This document shows positions 8,350 to 16,895 of a stretch of 28,891 nucleotides of DNA, one piece after another. This DNA comes from CAVRZY01 sp963725415 (GTDB lineage: Bacteria; Acidobacteriota; Terriglobia; Bryobacterales; Bryobacteraceae), in assembly GCA_963725415.1 (NCBI GenBank), contig CAVRZY010000294.1, positions 1 through 28,891 on the forward strand. Direction: 5' to 3'. The notes beneath the pieces were generated by a model. That model worked only from the letters and a program-made list of their open reading frames with translations, was not told the origin of the DNA and did not search any database. Made by a program: the position numbers and the translations under genes. Positions within the stretch are counted from its first letter, which is position 1. Every line of letters starts with the position of its first letter.

Positions 8350-9996
8350 TCACTTCCGAACGAACCGGATGTTCTTGACCCGGCCCGCGTTCAGGCTCAT
8401 GCCTGCCACCTTGCCTTCGCGGTCACGGGCAAAGGCCACCGAAAGCCCGCGCACCCGGAAATGATCCCGCACCGTGGGCTGAAGAGCGACAGTCGGAGCA
8501 TTCTTGTGGCGGAAATACAGTTTCCCGCCCTCCAGCGCAACCCTGTAAGTCGCCTCCAGTTCCTCGCTGGAATACTCTCCGGCGTACTCTTCCAGCTCCT
8601 CGGGGCGCGGAGACACGAAATGCACTCTCTCGAAAACCTCTGGCCAGCTGCCTTCCACAGCCATCCGCAAACGCAAACCTCCGTCTGTCTTTTCGAAGGT
8701 CACATCAGTGGTCTTGGGACTATCGACCAGCCGGAACCGGGTCTGGTTCAGTGGCTCGAGTTGGCTGCGCTGGCCGGTATCGGTCATGATGAGCCTTCCG
8801 TTTTCCACCAGCAACTGCAGGGCGGCGCCGCTGGCCGCGTTCCAGTAAGTCCCCGTCTTCTCGCGAAGCTGCTCGATGGGCAGCTCCACCAAGGCCGGCT
8901 TCTGCGGGGTGTTCCCCGGCTCTGTGGCGAACTGATCCGCCAGATACAGGTCTGCAACCTGCCGGACCAGGCGGCTGGGACTTGCGCTGACCAGGTTGCA
9001 CAGGCAGATCACCGAAAACTTCTGATCCGGAAACCGGATCATGTCCGCCCGGTAGCCCGTCCAGGAACCTCCGTGGCTCACCGTGCGCAGACCCCTGTAG
9101 CGCCCTACTACCAGACCGCATGCGTAGTCCAGCGTCTCTCCACTGTTGAGGACGCCCGGCGTCGTAATCTGCCGGATCAGCTCCTCACCCCCAACCCGCG
9201 CCTGGTAAAAGTTCCGATCCCAAAGCAGCAGATCTTCGACCGAGGTGTGGACGCCCCCGTCGCCCACCATGTCCAGGTTGCTCATGGCGATCTGGAAACC
9301 GCCTATGAAGTTCCTCACGTAGCCCGTGGCGCGGTCCTTCACGATCATCGTGTGGTCGTCGTGGAAGTGCGTGTGTTCCATCCCGAGAGGCTTGAAGATG
9401 TTGGCCTGGGCGAAGGCCCGCAGCGACTCCCCGGAAGCTCTCCTGACTACTTGCGACAGCAGAAAGTACCCCGAGTTGCTGTACAGGTGCTCGTCGCCCG
9501 GTTTGAAATTCAACTCCTTCTGACGCCCCAGCATGCGCAGCACGTCTTCGTCTCTGTAGTAATCGTCCCGGCCCACCCCGGCCAAAAACGCCAGCGCCAG
9601 ATAGTCCCGTATGCCGCTGGTGTGATGAAGCAGGTGGCGAATCCGAATCGGGCTGCCATACTCGGGAATCTCCGGGACGTACTTGCGGATCCCATCTTCC
9701 AGCGAGAGTCTCCCCCGGCTGGCCAGCAGCAGGACGCTCATCGCCGTGAACTGCTTGGACATCGAGCCCACATCGAAAACGGTTTGCGGCGACAGCGGAA
9801 TGTTGTGTTCGAGGTTCGCCATCCCATAGCCGCGTTGATGGATCAACTTGCCGTCCCGGATCACCCCCAGCACGCAGCCCGGCGACTCGCGCGTGTCCCA
9901 GGCGCTGAACAGTCCATTCACTTTGTCCGTCAACGCGTCCGCAAACAACGCGGGACTGAGGGCGAACGCCAGAAGGACGGAGCCCAACGACCTCAT
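8350..9996 (-). CDS. Secreted serine hydrolase, class C beta-lactamase/PBP fold
   Basis: 548 residues. A signal peptide (MRSLGSVLLAFALSPALFADA) is followed by a Beta-lactamase (PF00144-type) domain with the catalytic triad motifs S78-M-S-K81, Y172-S-N174 and H308-G-G. The C-terminal ~190 residues are beta-rich, like the lipocalin/DUF3471-type tails attached to this family (ELEEYAGEYSSEELEATYRV). Members include esterases, D-aminopeptidases and peptidoglycan-related enzymes, so true beta-lactamase activity should not be assumed. It is divergent from a second member at 10191; the intergenic space holds a REP hairpin. Shine-Dalgarno before ATG 9996 is weak. Confidence 0.9.
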   Translation of the reverse strand: MRSLGSVLLAFALSPALFADALTDKVNGLFSAWDTRESPGCVLGVIRDGKLIHQRGYGMANLEHNIPLSPQTVFDVGSMSKQFTAMSVLLLASRGRLSLEDGIRKYVPEIPEYGSPIRIRHLLHHTSGIRDYLALAFLAGVGRDDYYRDEDVLRMLGRQKELNFKPGDEHLYSNSGYFLLSQVVRRASGESLRAFAQANIFKPLGMEHTHFHDDHTMIVKDRATGYVRNFIGGFQIAMSNLDMVGDGGVHTSVEDLLLWDRNFYQARVGGEELIRQITTPGVLNSGETLDYACGLVVGRYRGLRTVSHGGSWTGYRADMIRFPDQKFSVICLCNLVSASPSRLVRQVADLYLADQFATEPGNTPQKPALVELPIEQLREKTGTYWNAASGAALQLLVENGRLIMTDTGQRSQLEPLNQTRFRLVDSPKTTDVTFEKTDGGLRLRMAVEGSWPEVFERVHFVSPRPEELEEYAGEYSSEELEATYRVALEGGKLYFRHKNAPTVALQPTVRDHFRVRGLSVAFARDREGKVAGMSLNAGRVKNIRFVRK

Positions 9997-10028
9997 CTCA
10001 CGGATTATGGCAACCTCAGAGAATCAGC

Positions 10029-10088
10029 GCAATTCGGGGACAGGCGACGAATTTCGTCTTCCAAATTCGTTGCCTGTCCCCGAATTGC
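10029..10088. repeat. 60-bp REP-like hairpin
   Basis: Outer arms GCAATTCGGGGACAGGC (10029-10045) and 10072-10088 are perfect complements over 17 bases. Pairing continues inward with one mismatch to a 26-base arm around a short loop (CGTCTTCC). It has exactly the same length and outer layout as the hairpin at 344-403. Positions 5-6 differ (AA versus TT) but are compensated on the opposite arm, so pairing is conserved. It lies in the divergent spacer between the two hydrolase genes. Confidence 0.85.
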
Positions 10089-10190
10089 CTAGCAGGAAGA
10101 ACTTCTCCGGCGAAACTCGAACAATCCGGATCGGCAAAACCGCGAACTCAGAGCTGGCAGCAATCGTATAGGCTGGGGAAGGAGACAATT

Positions 10191-11981
10191 ATGCGCAGAT
10201 TCGCGGAAAGACACATAGGGCTGGTGGTGGTGTTCGCGGCGGCGGCGCTGGCGGGCCAGGGGCTTGCTCCGGCCAAACCGGCCCTGGAAGGATTCGACGC
10301 CTTCGTCTCCACAGCCCTGAAGGACTGGAAGGTGCCCGGGGTGGCGGTAGCCGTGGTTCAGGACGGCAAGGTCATCCTCTCGAAAGGCTATGGCTTCCGG
10401 GACGTGAAAAAGGAGGCGCCGGTCACCCCCAAGACGCTGTTTGCGATCGGCTCGATCACCAAGTCGTTCACCGTTACCTCGCTGGGAATCCTGGTCGATG
10501 AAGGCAAGCTGGATTGGGACAAGCCGGTGCGAGAATACATGCCAGGGTTCCGGCTCTACGATCAGGTGGCCACTGAGCGCATGACCCCCCGTGACCTCGT
10601 AACCCACCGCTCCGGCCTGCCGCGCCACGATTTACTGTGGTACAACTCGACCTTCTCGCGGAAGGAACTCTTCGAAAGGCTGCGCTATCTGGAGCCCAGC
10701 CGGGACTTCCGCAGCACTTACCAATACAACAACCTGATGTTCGTGACGGCGGGCTACCTGCTCGGGGAGCTCACCAGTTCCACCTGGGAAGACTTCGTGC
10801 GCCAGCGAATCTGGAACCGCATCGGGATGAAGGGGAGCAACTTCTCGGTGCGCGACTCCGAGAAAAGCGCCGACTTTGCGCTGCCTTACGTCAAGGTGAA
10901 AGAGGAGGTCAAAGAAGTCCCGTTCCGGGTGATAGACGACATCGGGCCGGCCGGGTCCATCAACTCGAATGTCGAGGACATGACCCGCTATCTGCTGATG
11001 CACATGAACAAGGGCAGGAGCGGGGAGACGCAGATCCTTTCGGAGAGCAACGTCCTCCAAATGCAGGCGCCGCAAATGGTGACGCCCGCCGGGCCGCTCC
11101 GCTGGAGCGAACTGGGGCATAGCAGCTACGGAATGGGGTGGGCCATTTCGGCTTACCGGGGCCACAAGCTGGTGAGCCACGGCGGCGCCATCGATGGCTT
11201 CGTCACCCTGGTCTCCTTCATGCCCCAGGACAAGATCGGGATGGTGATTCTCACCAACCTATCGGGAAGCCCTGTCTCGACAGTGCTCTCTTATAACCTC
11301 TTTGACCGCCTGCTGGGACTGGACCAGGTAGGCTGGTCCGAGCGGTTTCAGAAGGACCGGCAAGCCGGCGAAGCCTCCGAGCAGGAAGCCAAGAAGCAGG
11401 GCTTCACCACGCGCCGGGTCGGGACGCGGCCATCGCACGAGCTGAAAGAATACGCCGGAGAGTACGAGCATCCGGGTTACGGCATCGTGAAAGTCGCCCT
11501 CGACAGAGACGAGTTGAAGATGACCTACAACCGGATCACCGGCTCGCTGAAGCACTTTCATTACGACTACTTCGAGGTGGCGGAAGACCCGCTCATCCCC
11601 TTCCAGCGGATGAAGATCCACTTCGACACCGACGTCGAAGGCGAAATAGGCGGTGTCTCGATTCCACTGGAGACTAATGTCAAGGACATTGTGTTCACGC
11701 GGCGGCCGGAGACACTGGCCCGCAGCGTGCTTGCGACGCTGGCCGGGCAATACGAGCTGGCCGGCACGGCCATCACCATGTCCCTGCGCGAGGGGGAGAA
11801 GCTGTTCATCGAGGTGCCGGGGCAACAGACCCGCGAACTCGTCCCCGTGCGCGGCCTGCTGTTCCGCGTCAGCGGATTAAGCGGCTTCAGCGTGGAATTC
11901 AAGAAGGACGCCTCGGGCGCAACGACTGAGCTGATCCTCTACCAGCCTGGCGGGACGTTTGTCGTGAAAAGGAAGCCGTGA
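10191..11981 (+). CDS. Secreted serine hydrolase, class C beta-lactamase/PBP fold
   Basis: 596 residues. An N-terminal hydrophobic segment (GLVVVFAAAALAGQGLA) acts as signal peptide or anchor. The hydrolase domain carries S88-I-T-K91, Y179-N-N181 and H330-G-G332. A C-terminal beta-rich part from about residue 430 (ELKEYAGEYEHPGYG, then a second LAGQYELAG unit) resembles DUF3471-type tails. GGAG lies 6-9 bases before ATG 10191. It is divergent from the paralog at 8350-9996. Its stop overlaps the start of the Smr gene (GTGA), so the two are translationally coupled. The substrate is unknown. Confidence 0.92.
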   Translation: MRRFAERHIGLVVVFAAAALAGQGLAPAKPALEGFDAFVSTALKDWKVPGVAVAVVQDGKVILSKGYGFRDVKKEAPVTPKTLFAIGSITKSFTVTSLGILVDEGKLDWDKPVREYMPGFRLYDQVATERMTPRDLVTHRSGLPRHDLLWYNSTFSRKELFERLRYLEPSRDFRSTYQYNNLMFVTAGYLLGELTSSTWEDFVRQRIWNRIGMKGSNFSVRDSEKSADFALPYVKVKEEVKEVPFRVIDDIGPAGSINSNVEDMTRYLLMHMNKGRSGETQILSESNVLQMQAPQMVTPAGPLRWSELGHSSYGMGWAISAYRGHKLVSHGGAIDGFVTLVSFMPQDKIGMVILTNLSGSPVSTVLSYNLFDRLLGLDQVGWSERFQKDRQAGEASEQEAKKQGFTTRRVGTRPSHELKEYAGEYEHPGYGIVKVALDRDELKMTYNRITGSLKHFHYDYFEVAEDPLIPFQRMKIHFDTDVEGEIGGVSIPLETNVKDIVFTRRPETLARSVLATLAGQYELAGTAITMSLREGEKLFIEVPGQQTRELVPVRGLLFRVSGLSGFSVEFKKDASGATTELILYQPGGTFVVKRKP

Positions 11982-12268
11982 CGGGTCCCCAAGCCAACGA
12001 CGAACCGGTACGAATCCCGATCACCGACGTCTTCGATCTGCACAGCGTCCCGCCCAAAGAGGTCAAGCCGGTGGTCGAAGCTTATCTGGAGGAGGCGCAC
12101 AGGATGGGGTTCACGGCGCTCCGCATCATCCATGGCCGGGGTATCGGCGTCGAGCGTGAGATCGTGCGGGCGGTGCTGGCGCGCACTCCCTTCGTGGTCT
12201 CTTTCAGCGACGCCCCGGCCGAGGCAGGCGGCTGGGGCGCCACCATCGTTACTCTGCGACAGGGGTAG
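11978..12268 (+). CDS. Smr-domain protein
   Basis: 96 residues, almost entirely a small MutS-related (Smr) domain: DLH at 20-22, the HGRG core at 52-55 in RIIHGRGIG, and the terminal GGWGATIVTL segment. Stand-alone Smr proteins are nucleases or nucleic-acid binders; the DLH and HGRG motifs are the expected active elements and both are present. GTG 11978 overlaps the upstream TGA (GTGA), and GGAAG lies just before it, supporting coupling with the hydrolase. A functional link between the two is not obvious from sequence. Confidence 0.88.
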   Translation: MTGPQANDEPVRIPITDVFDLHSVPPKEVKPVVEAYLEEAHRMGFTALRIIHGRGIGVEREIVRAVLARTPFVVSFSDAPAEAGGWGATIVTLRQG

Positions 12269-12284
12269 AATCGTTTCTGCTGAT

Positions 12285-13319
12285 ATGACCACAACCCAAG
12301 TGCTCGCAATCCTGGTTCTGCTGATTTCGCCGCGGCTGCCCGCGCAAGACCAGCCGCAGATGGTCTGGGAGGGGCAGGTCGATGGCATCAGCGTACTCCG
12401 CGTTCACGGCAACCGCATCGATATCGAAGACCGTGAAGGCCTGCCCGTCCAGCGCCAGCGTTTCCGCTTCTTCGAGCGCCTGCCGGAGAGCCGCCAGATC
12501 GTGCGCCTGGAGGTCCTCGAAGGACGCGGCCCCGTCCACATCCTCGAGCAGCCGCGCCTGGAGAACAACTACACGCTGGCCGTGGCTATCGAAGATCGGC
12601 AGAGTGGTGGCTCGTTTTACTCGCTGGCCTTCTACTGGGAATCCGGGCGCGGCTTCTTGCGGCCTTCCGAACCCGGTCCCTCCTCCAGTTCCGACCGCAA
12701 CGAAGGTCTGACCTGGAGTGGCCGCGTGGATGGCGAGGCCATCGTGAGCTGCCGCGGAGATTCCTGCGAGGCCGAGGCGACTCGGGGTGCGCCCGTGACC
12801 CGCGACCGCTTCCGTTTCTCGCGGCCCCTGCCGGCCCGCGATACCCTCGTCAGCCTGGACCGCAGCGAGGGCCGCGGCGAGATCCGGCTCATCCAGCAGC
12901 CCCGCGAGGAAAACGGATACACGGCGCGCGTCCTCATCCGCGACCCGCAGGGCGGCGGCGCCGACTATTCTTTTTCGCTGGCCTGGGCGCGACCGCCGCG
13001 CGACGATTCGGGTTTCGCCTTCGCCCGGCGCGGCCTCCTCTGGTCCGGCCGCGTGGACGGGCGCGTGCGCGTGATCGTTGAAGGGAACAGCGCCCGGGTC
13101 GAGGTACTCAGCGGCGCGCGTGTGGTTTCGGAAAGAGCGGATTTCACCCGGCCGCTTCCAGCCCGCAACAATCCCAACGCTACCATTCGCCGCCTGCGCG
13201 GGCGCGGGCGCGTCGAGATTGTCGAGTACCCCTCCAGCCGCAACCGCTACCGACTGGTGTTCGAGATCAACGACACCTCCGGCAGCGTGGATGACTACGA
13301 AGTCGAAGTCGGCTGGTGA
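12285..13319 (+). CDS. Secreted protein with three ~91-residue repeats, unknown function
   Basis: From ATG 12285 the protein has 344 residues. A signal peptide (TQVLAILVLLISPRLPA) precedes three homologous units at about 28-119, 144-235 and 253-344. Each starts W-(E/S)-G-(Q/R)-V-D-G, has an RF..(E/R)(R/P)LP turn, a G-R-G at 80-82, 196-198 and 306-308, an (E/Q/E)-(Q/Y)-P...N-x-Y segment and ends in a strand closing with W (118, 234, 344). The second and third units are closest to each other. Pro/Ser-rich linkers separate the units. Predicted all-beta and extracytoplasmic. I do not recognise a named family. No convincing ribosome binding site precedes the start; it follows the Smr gene by 16 bases and probably shares its transcript. 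Confidence 0.8.
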   Translation: MTTTQVLAILVLLISPRLPAQDQPQMVWEGQVDGISVLRVHGNRIDIEDREGLPVQRQRFRFFERLPESRQIVRLEVLEGRGPVHILEQPRLENNYTLAVAIEDRQSGGSFYSLAFYWESGRGFLRPSEPGPSSSSDRNEGLTWSGRVDGEAIVSCRGDSCEAEATRGAPVTRDRFRFSRPLPARDTLVSLDRSEGRGEIRLIQQPREENGYTARVLIRDPQGGGADYSFSLAWARPPRDDSGFAFARRGLLWSGRVDGRVRVIVEGNSARVEVLSGARVVSERADFTRPLPARNNPNATIRRLRGRGRVEIVEYPSSRNRYRLVFEINDTSGSVDDYEVEVGW

Positions 13320-13321
13320 AC

Positions 13322-14465
13322 TTACGCCTCCCGGAACTTGAACACCGCTTGGCGAATCGGCGTTCCCAGCACTTCAATGCGCCTGAGGTCGCGCGTGCCC
13401 AGCCCCGCCTCTTCGGCTAGCCGCAGTGTGCTGTCGCAGCGCTCGAAAGGCGCCGTGCCGCGATCCGCCATGGGGTCGAATCCCATGAGCGCCGTCGAGA
13501 CGGCATCCGTGGTCACGCAGTTGGTTCCGATCACCAGCACTCCGGGGCTGGCCGGCCGAATCCGCGGAAGCCAGGGTCCTTCGCCCCCGGCCATGGTCTC
13601 GATGCCGTCGATGATGGCCAGATGAATTGGCCGCGCCGCCACCAGGTCCACGATGATCCGCGGGAGGCGATAGCCATCCTGTCGCGGTGATTTGGGATCG
13701 TTTTCCACGATCCCGGCGGGCTGCCGGTGACCACGATGCAACATGTCCCGTCCGCCTCGTGGGAAACTCGCTCGGCTCCTTCTCCCCGGCGCCATCTCCG
13801 TAGATGGTGCAGGGTGTGTTCCCGAAGCAGTTTTTTATCGACAGCGTGACGCCCGTGTTGCCGTGCTCCTTGAGCTTGGCTAGCGAAACGAACACATCGC
13901 AGTCCTCGTAGGAGTGGTTCAGATAGTAAGTCTTGAAGATGTAGCCGCCGCCCGGAACGGGAAACTGGGAGTATTCCCTGCCCCGCCCCAGGTAGTTGGT
14001 ATTCTCGAATTCCACCCGCCGCGCCGCGCTCAAGATCTCCTGCGGGTCCCAACCGGCCTGGAGAATGTACTCCTCGACCGGCTCTGCGGTGGACCACGGA
14101 CTCTCCAGCAGCCGGATGCGCTCGGCGCCCGCCTTCCCCATCAGGTGCGCCGTGGCAGCGATCAGGCGCGGATGCGGCCACTGGGCCAGCTCGGCCGGCC
14201 GGTGCCCCATCCGGTACCAGGGGCTGCCAGTGAGGTTCAGTTTGACTGCGACCGTCTTCCCCTTCACCAGACGGCCCAGCCCGCCCAACTGGTCGAACAT
14301 GCGCTCCAGCGTGGGCAGCAGTTCGGCGCCGTAGGTCTTGCATTTGGCCACTGCTACCGGTGCGGTCGGCGCTTGTGCAGCACGGCCCGCCGGTGGCACC
14401 CACAGGCTGGCTGCCGTCACTCCAAACCCTGAGAGCCACTGTCTGCGAGTGATGTCCTTCTGCAT
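13322..14465 (-). CDS. Tat-exported DUF362-family protein (frameshifted)
   Basis: The N-terminus has a twin-arginine signal (TRRQWLSGFGVTAASLWVPP). The body carries typical DUF362 segments: VAVKLNLTG, the CDVFVSLAKLKEHGNTGVTLSIKNCFG block and, after the frame break, RIIVDLVAARPIHLAIIDGIETM and VLVIGTNCVTTDAVSTALMGFDP. The frame breaks near 13745-13752, between ...FPTRRTG and MLHRGHRQPAG; removing one G of a GGG run joins the halves. Repaired length is about 380 residues. The family has no firmly known reaction. The start (14465) lies 3 bases after the stop of the upstream gene, so this is the last gene of a three-gene operon. The conserved halves argue for a sequencing error rather than decay. 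Confidence 0.82.
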
Positions 14466-14468
14466 TCT

Positions 14469-15905
14469 CTACTTCTCCAGTTCTATGGCCGCGTACACCG
14501 CAAACGGCGGCAGATGGATCTCGACTCCGCGGTCCACCGCTTCCACCCCCAGGGGCGCCGGGGCCTTGCTTTCCAGGGTCCACAACCGCGCCGCCCGGTA
14601 GCGCTCCGGGAACTTCACCGAAACCGGGTGTCCCGCTGGCCGCATCGAGTAGTTGACGATCTGCACCAGCGCCTTCTTGCGGTCCTCAGTGATGGTGTAG
14701 TAGGAGTTCATCGAGGCCGCGTTGAAGAATTGCAGCGGATTGTAGCGATGGCTTAACAACAGGTGCGCGTCCCGGGCGACCTCGTAAGGATCCTGGGTTT
14801 CCTCCTTGGCCACCGCCAGCCGCCCCTTCCCCAGCCGGCGGACCTGGTAACGCTTGTAGGGGTCGCCGTTCGCCGGCGTACCCTCCGTGGGCGGCCACTT
14901 CGACCCAACCACTAACAATCCTCCACCCTTCGCAAACGCCAGCAGCTTAGCCCGCAGCTCGGCGCTGGGAGGCTCTGGATCCGGATAAATGATGGCCTTC
15001 AAGCCCTCCCAGGAGGCGCTCTCCCACCGCCCTTTCTCGATGATGCGCGCGGCCAGAGGCCGGCGGGCCAGCAGGTTCAGGATCTCCCCGCTCAGGAATT
15101 CGTTTTCGCCCGAAAAATCGGAAATCACCGCCGCTACGCTGACCAGCCGAAGCTCCCTCCAATTCCGGTGAGCTTCGAAGAATTCGATTGCGCCGCTCAG
15201 CTTCTTCCAGGCATCGACGGCCTGGGAATCCTGCGTTACCAGCCCGGCCCGCTGGCGCTCTGCGAGCGAAATCACCCAGCGTGCCCCGTAGACTTCCGCA
15301 TCCGCCACGGCGAGGGCGTAAGAGTCAGAGCGCAGGAAGGCGTCTTTCTCGGACGGCTCGGCTACCACCCAGATTGTCTTTGAAGGCGCGCGCGCCCGCG
15401 CTAGTTGAACGAACCAGCCGTTGGAGTCGACCCACGGCATTCCAGTCGGTCCGGCGCCCGCTTCCTCGCGCAGCGGAATGCCCGGCCAAACACCCTCAGC
15501 GATGGCCAAGACCGGACCGGGTGCGGCCCAGGGAACCTGCGATCGCTCGGTCCACCAGATCACCGGGAACCCTCCCTGCACCTCGGCGTCGCTCGCCACG
15601 GCGGAAAAACCGGCTGCCTGTGCGCTGGCCACCGCCGCAGACCTGTCGGCGCCCGTGCCCACCAGCGCTACCAACGCCAGTCCTGCCGCCCGGGCCCGAT
15701 CCACCACCGGCCTGAGTCGTTGCCGCCCGGCAGGCTCGGCCCATTTGAGAATCAGACAATTGATCGGTGTCCCCTTCAGCAGGTCCAACAAGGCTGGCTC
15801 CTGCCACTCACCCGGCCAAAGAAAGGGAATCCAGTCGCTCATTCCGTCCATACGAAACTGCAAGGATAACACTGAAGTGCGGCGCCGCTCCCGGTCGCCC
15901 TTCAT
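14469..15905 (-). CDS. Unknown protein, TIM-barrel-like N-terminus with glutamine-amidotransferase-like middle
   Basis: 478 residues from ATG 15905, which overlaps the ccmH stop as ATGA; the frame is open further upstream but that part is antisense-like and unsupported. The N-terminal half has alternating strands and helices with ends such as INCLILKW, LALVALVG and WVISLAE, resembling a sugar-hydrolase-type TIM barrel. The segment LKAIIYPDPEPPSAELRAKLLAFAKGGG resembles the class I GATase-like domain of GH42-type proteins. The C-terminus (VQIVNYSMR, then IHLPPFAVYAAIELE) looks like a closing beta-sandwich. No signal peptide is evident. Function unassigned; a carbohydrate-active role is a guess from fold resemblance. 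Confidence 0.7.
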   Translation of the reverse strand: MKGDRERRRTSVLSLQFRMDGMSDWIPFLWPGEWQEPALLDLLKGTPINCLILKWAEPAGRQRLRPVVDRARAAGLALVALVGTGADRSAAVASAQAAGFSAVASDAEVQGGFPVIWWTERSQVPWAAPGPVLAIAEGVWPGIPLREEAGAGPTGMPWVDSNGWFVQLARARAPSKTIWVVAEPSEKDAFLRSDSYALAVADAEVYGARWVISLAERQRAGLVTQDSQAVDAWKKLSGAIEFFEAHRNWRELRLVSVAAVISDFSGENEFLSGEILNLLARRPLAARIIEKGRWESASWEGLKAIIYPDPEPPSAELRAKLLAFAKGGGLLVVGSKWPPTEGTPANGDPYKRYQVRRLGKGRLAVAKEETQDPYEVARDAHLLLSHRYNPLQFFNAASMNSYYTITEDRKKALVQIVNYSMRPAGHPVSVKFPERYRAARLWTLESKAPAPLGVEAVDRGVEIHLPPFAVYAAIELEK

Positions 15906-16255
15906 GGCGCGCGCCATCTGCGCAATATGTGGATCACAAACCAGACCCCGAGGATCACCACCAGCACCGGGACGACGCCCATGATCCACCAGGCAGTGCC
16001 CTCGGGTTCGACCAGAACACGCTTGCCGTACCGCCGCTTGTAGTGGTCCAGGATTTGGCGATCCGATTTGCCTTGCGCGACCATAGCTCGAAGCTCGGCT
16101 CTCATAGCGACCGCGGTTTCGCTCATATGGCGAGCCAGAGTCTCCTGGTAGCAGCACGGCGCCAGCAAGGAATTCTCCAGTCGCGAGATCCTGGCCTGCT
16201 GTTCGGTTGGGTCGCCAGTGATCAGAATCAAAAGGACGAGAAACAGGCAAGGCAT
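15902..16255 (-). CDS. CcmH-family cytochrome c biogenesis-like protein, APCC variant
   Basis: 117 residues from ATG 16255, preceded by GAGGGAA. A signal peptide (MPCLFLVLLILITG) is followed by a three-helix CcmH-type domain: LENSLLAPCCYQETLARH, MRAELRAMVAQGKSDRQILDHYKRRYGKRVLVEPEG, then a membrane helix (WIMGVVPVLVVILGVWFVIHIL) and a short basic tail. Canonical CcmH uses an LRCxxC redox pair to reduce apocytochrome c; here two adjacent cysteines (APCC) replace it. No other ccm genes are in the window. ATGA overlap couples it to the next gene. Confidence 0.75.
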   Translation of the reverse strand: MPCLFLVLLILITGDPTEQQARISRLENSLLAPCCYQETLARHMSETAVAMRAELRAMVAQGKSDRQILDHYKRRYGKRVLVEPEGTAWWIMGVVPVLVVILGVWFVIHILRRWRAP

Positions 16256-16436
16256 TCCCGGTTCCCTCGAAGTACTGTAGCAGCTTGAAGAGTGAGCGAG
16301 CCTGGTCGGCGTGACGCAATCGTAGTTGGATGGCACGGGCTATGGGGCCAAGTCTAAGCCCAGCAAGGGATTATGGACGCAGGCCGACTCAGTGGCCGGA
16401 AGCGGCGGGGGGCAGGGTGAAGAAGGCGCTTTTTTC

Positions 16437-16464
16437 TTGACTTGTGCTAGATTACTAGTACACT
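16437..16464 (+). promoter_or_regulatory. Promoter of the GntR-slipin operon
   Basis: TTGACT (16437-16442) and TACACT (16459-16464) are spaced by 16 bases, good sigma70-type boxes in an unusually AT-rich stretch. The expected transcription start, about 16471, is only a few bases before ATG 16475, which suggests a leaderless or near-leaderless message. Confidence 0.55.
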
Positions 16465-16474
16465 ATATCTATAG
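16463..16474. promoter_or_regulatory. Candidate operator palindrome for the GntR regulator
   Basis: CTATATCTATAG is a 5+2+5 perfect palindrome between the -10 box and the ATG. Just upstream, CTAG-ATTA-CTAG (16447-16458) forms a second dyad between the -35 and -10 boxes. GntR-family repressors bind short dyads in such positions, so autoregulation is likely but inferred. Confidence 0.45.
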
Positions 16475-16891
16475 ATGATTGGAAGGATGCCAAGCGCCGC
16501 TGAGCCATTCCAGTTCCGGCTGGATCTGCGGAGTGGGGTACCGGCCTACCGCCAGATCATCGATCAGGTCCTGGTGGGGATCGCCTCCGGCGCCCTGAAA
16601 GGGGGAGAGCAACTGCCAACGGTCCGCCAGGCGGCCGTGGACCTGTCGATCAACCCGAACACCGTGATGCGGGCCTATCGGGAACTGGAGATCCGGGGCA
16701 TCCTCACCACCCAGCAGGGCACCGGCACCTTCATCACGCCCACCGAGGTGAAACCGGACGAGGCCGAGCGGCAGCGCCGGCTGAGCGTGCTGGCGGGCGA
16801 GTTTGCGGCACGGGCCGCTACCGAGGGATTCCAGCTTCAGGAAGTCATCGATCGATTGAACGAACTCATACCAGAACAAGAGAGGAGATAA
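16475..16891 (+). CDS. GntR-family transcriptional regulator, YtrA type
   Basis: 138 residues. The winged helix-turn-helix spans about residues 22-90 (VPAYRQIIDQVLVGIASGALKGG..LPTVRQAAVDLSINPNTVMRAYRELEIRGILTTQQGTGTFI in outline), and only a short helical tail follows (about 45 residues), as in the YtrA subfamily. YtrA members usually repress an adjacent ABC-transporter operon. Here the neighbour is a slipin gene, starting 4 bases after the stop. ATG 16475 has no Shine-Dalgarno but fits a leaderless start; an in-frame ATG at 16487 directly follows GGAAGG, too close for a normal ribosome site. Confidence 0.88.
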   Translation: MIGRMPSAAEPFQFRLDLRSGVPAYRQIIDQVLVGIASGALKGGEQLPTVRQAAVDLSINPNTVMRAYRELEIRGILTTQQGTGTFITPTEVKPDEAERQRRLSVLAGEFAARAATEGFQLQEVIDRLNELIPEQERR

Positions 16892-16895
16892 GGCC

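Noticed and set aside
8095..10092. A 665-codon forward frame opposite kinase 2 and the first hydrolase
   Set aside because: Spans two real reverse-strand genes and their spacer; low-complexity composition and no motif.
15906..16319. N-terminal extension of the 14469-15905 protein by 138 residues
   Set aside because: It overlaps the ccmH gene in another frame, has no family pattern, and ATG 15905 overlaps the ccmH stop as ATGA.
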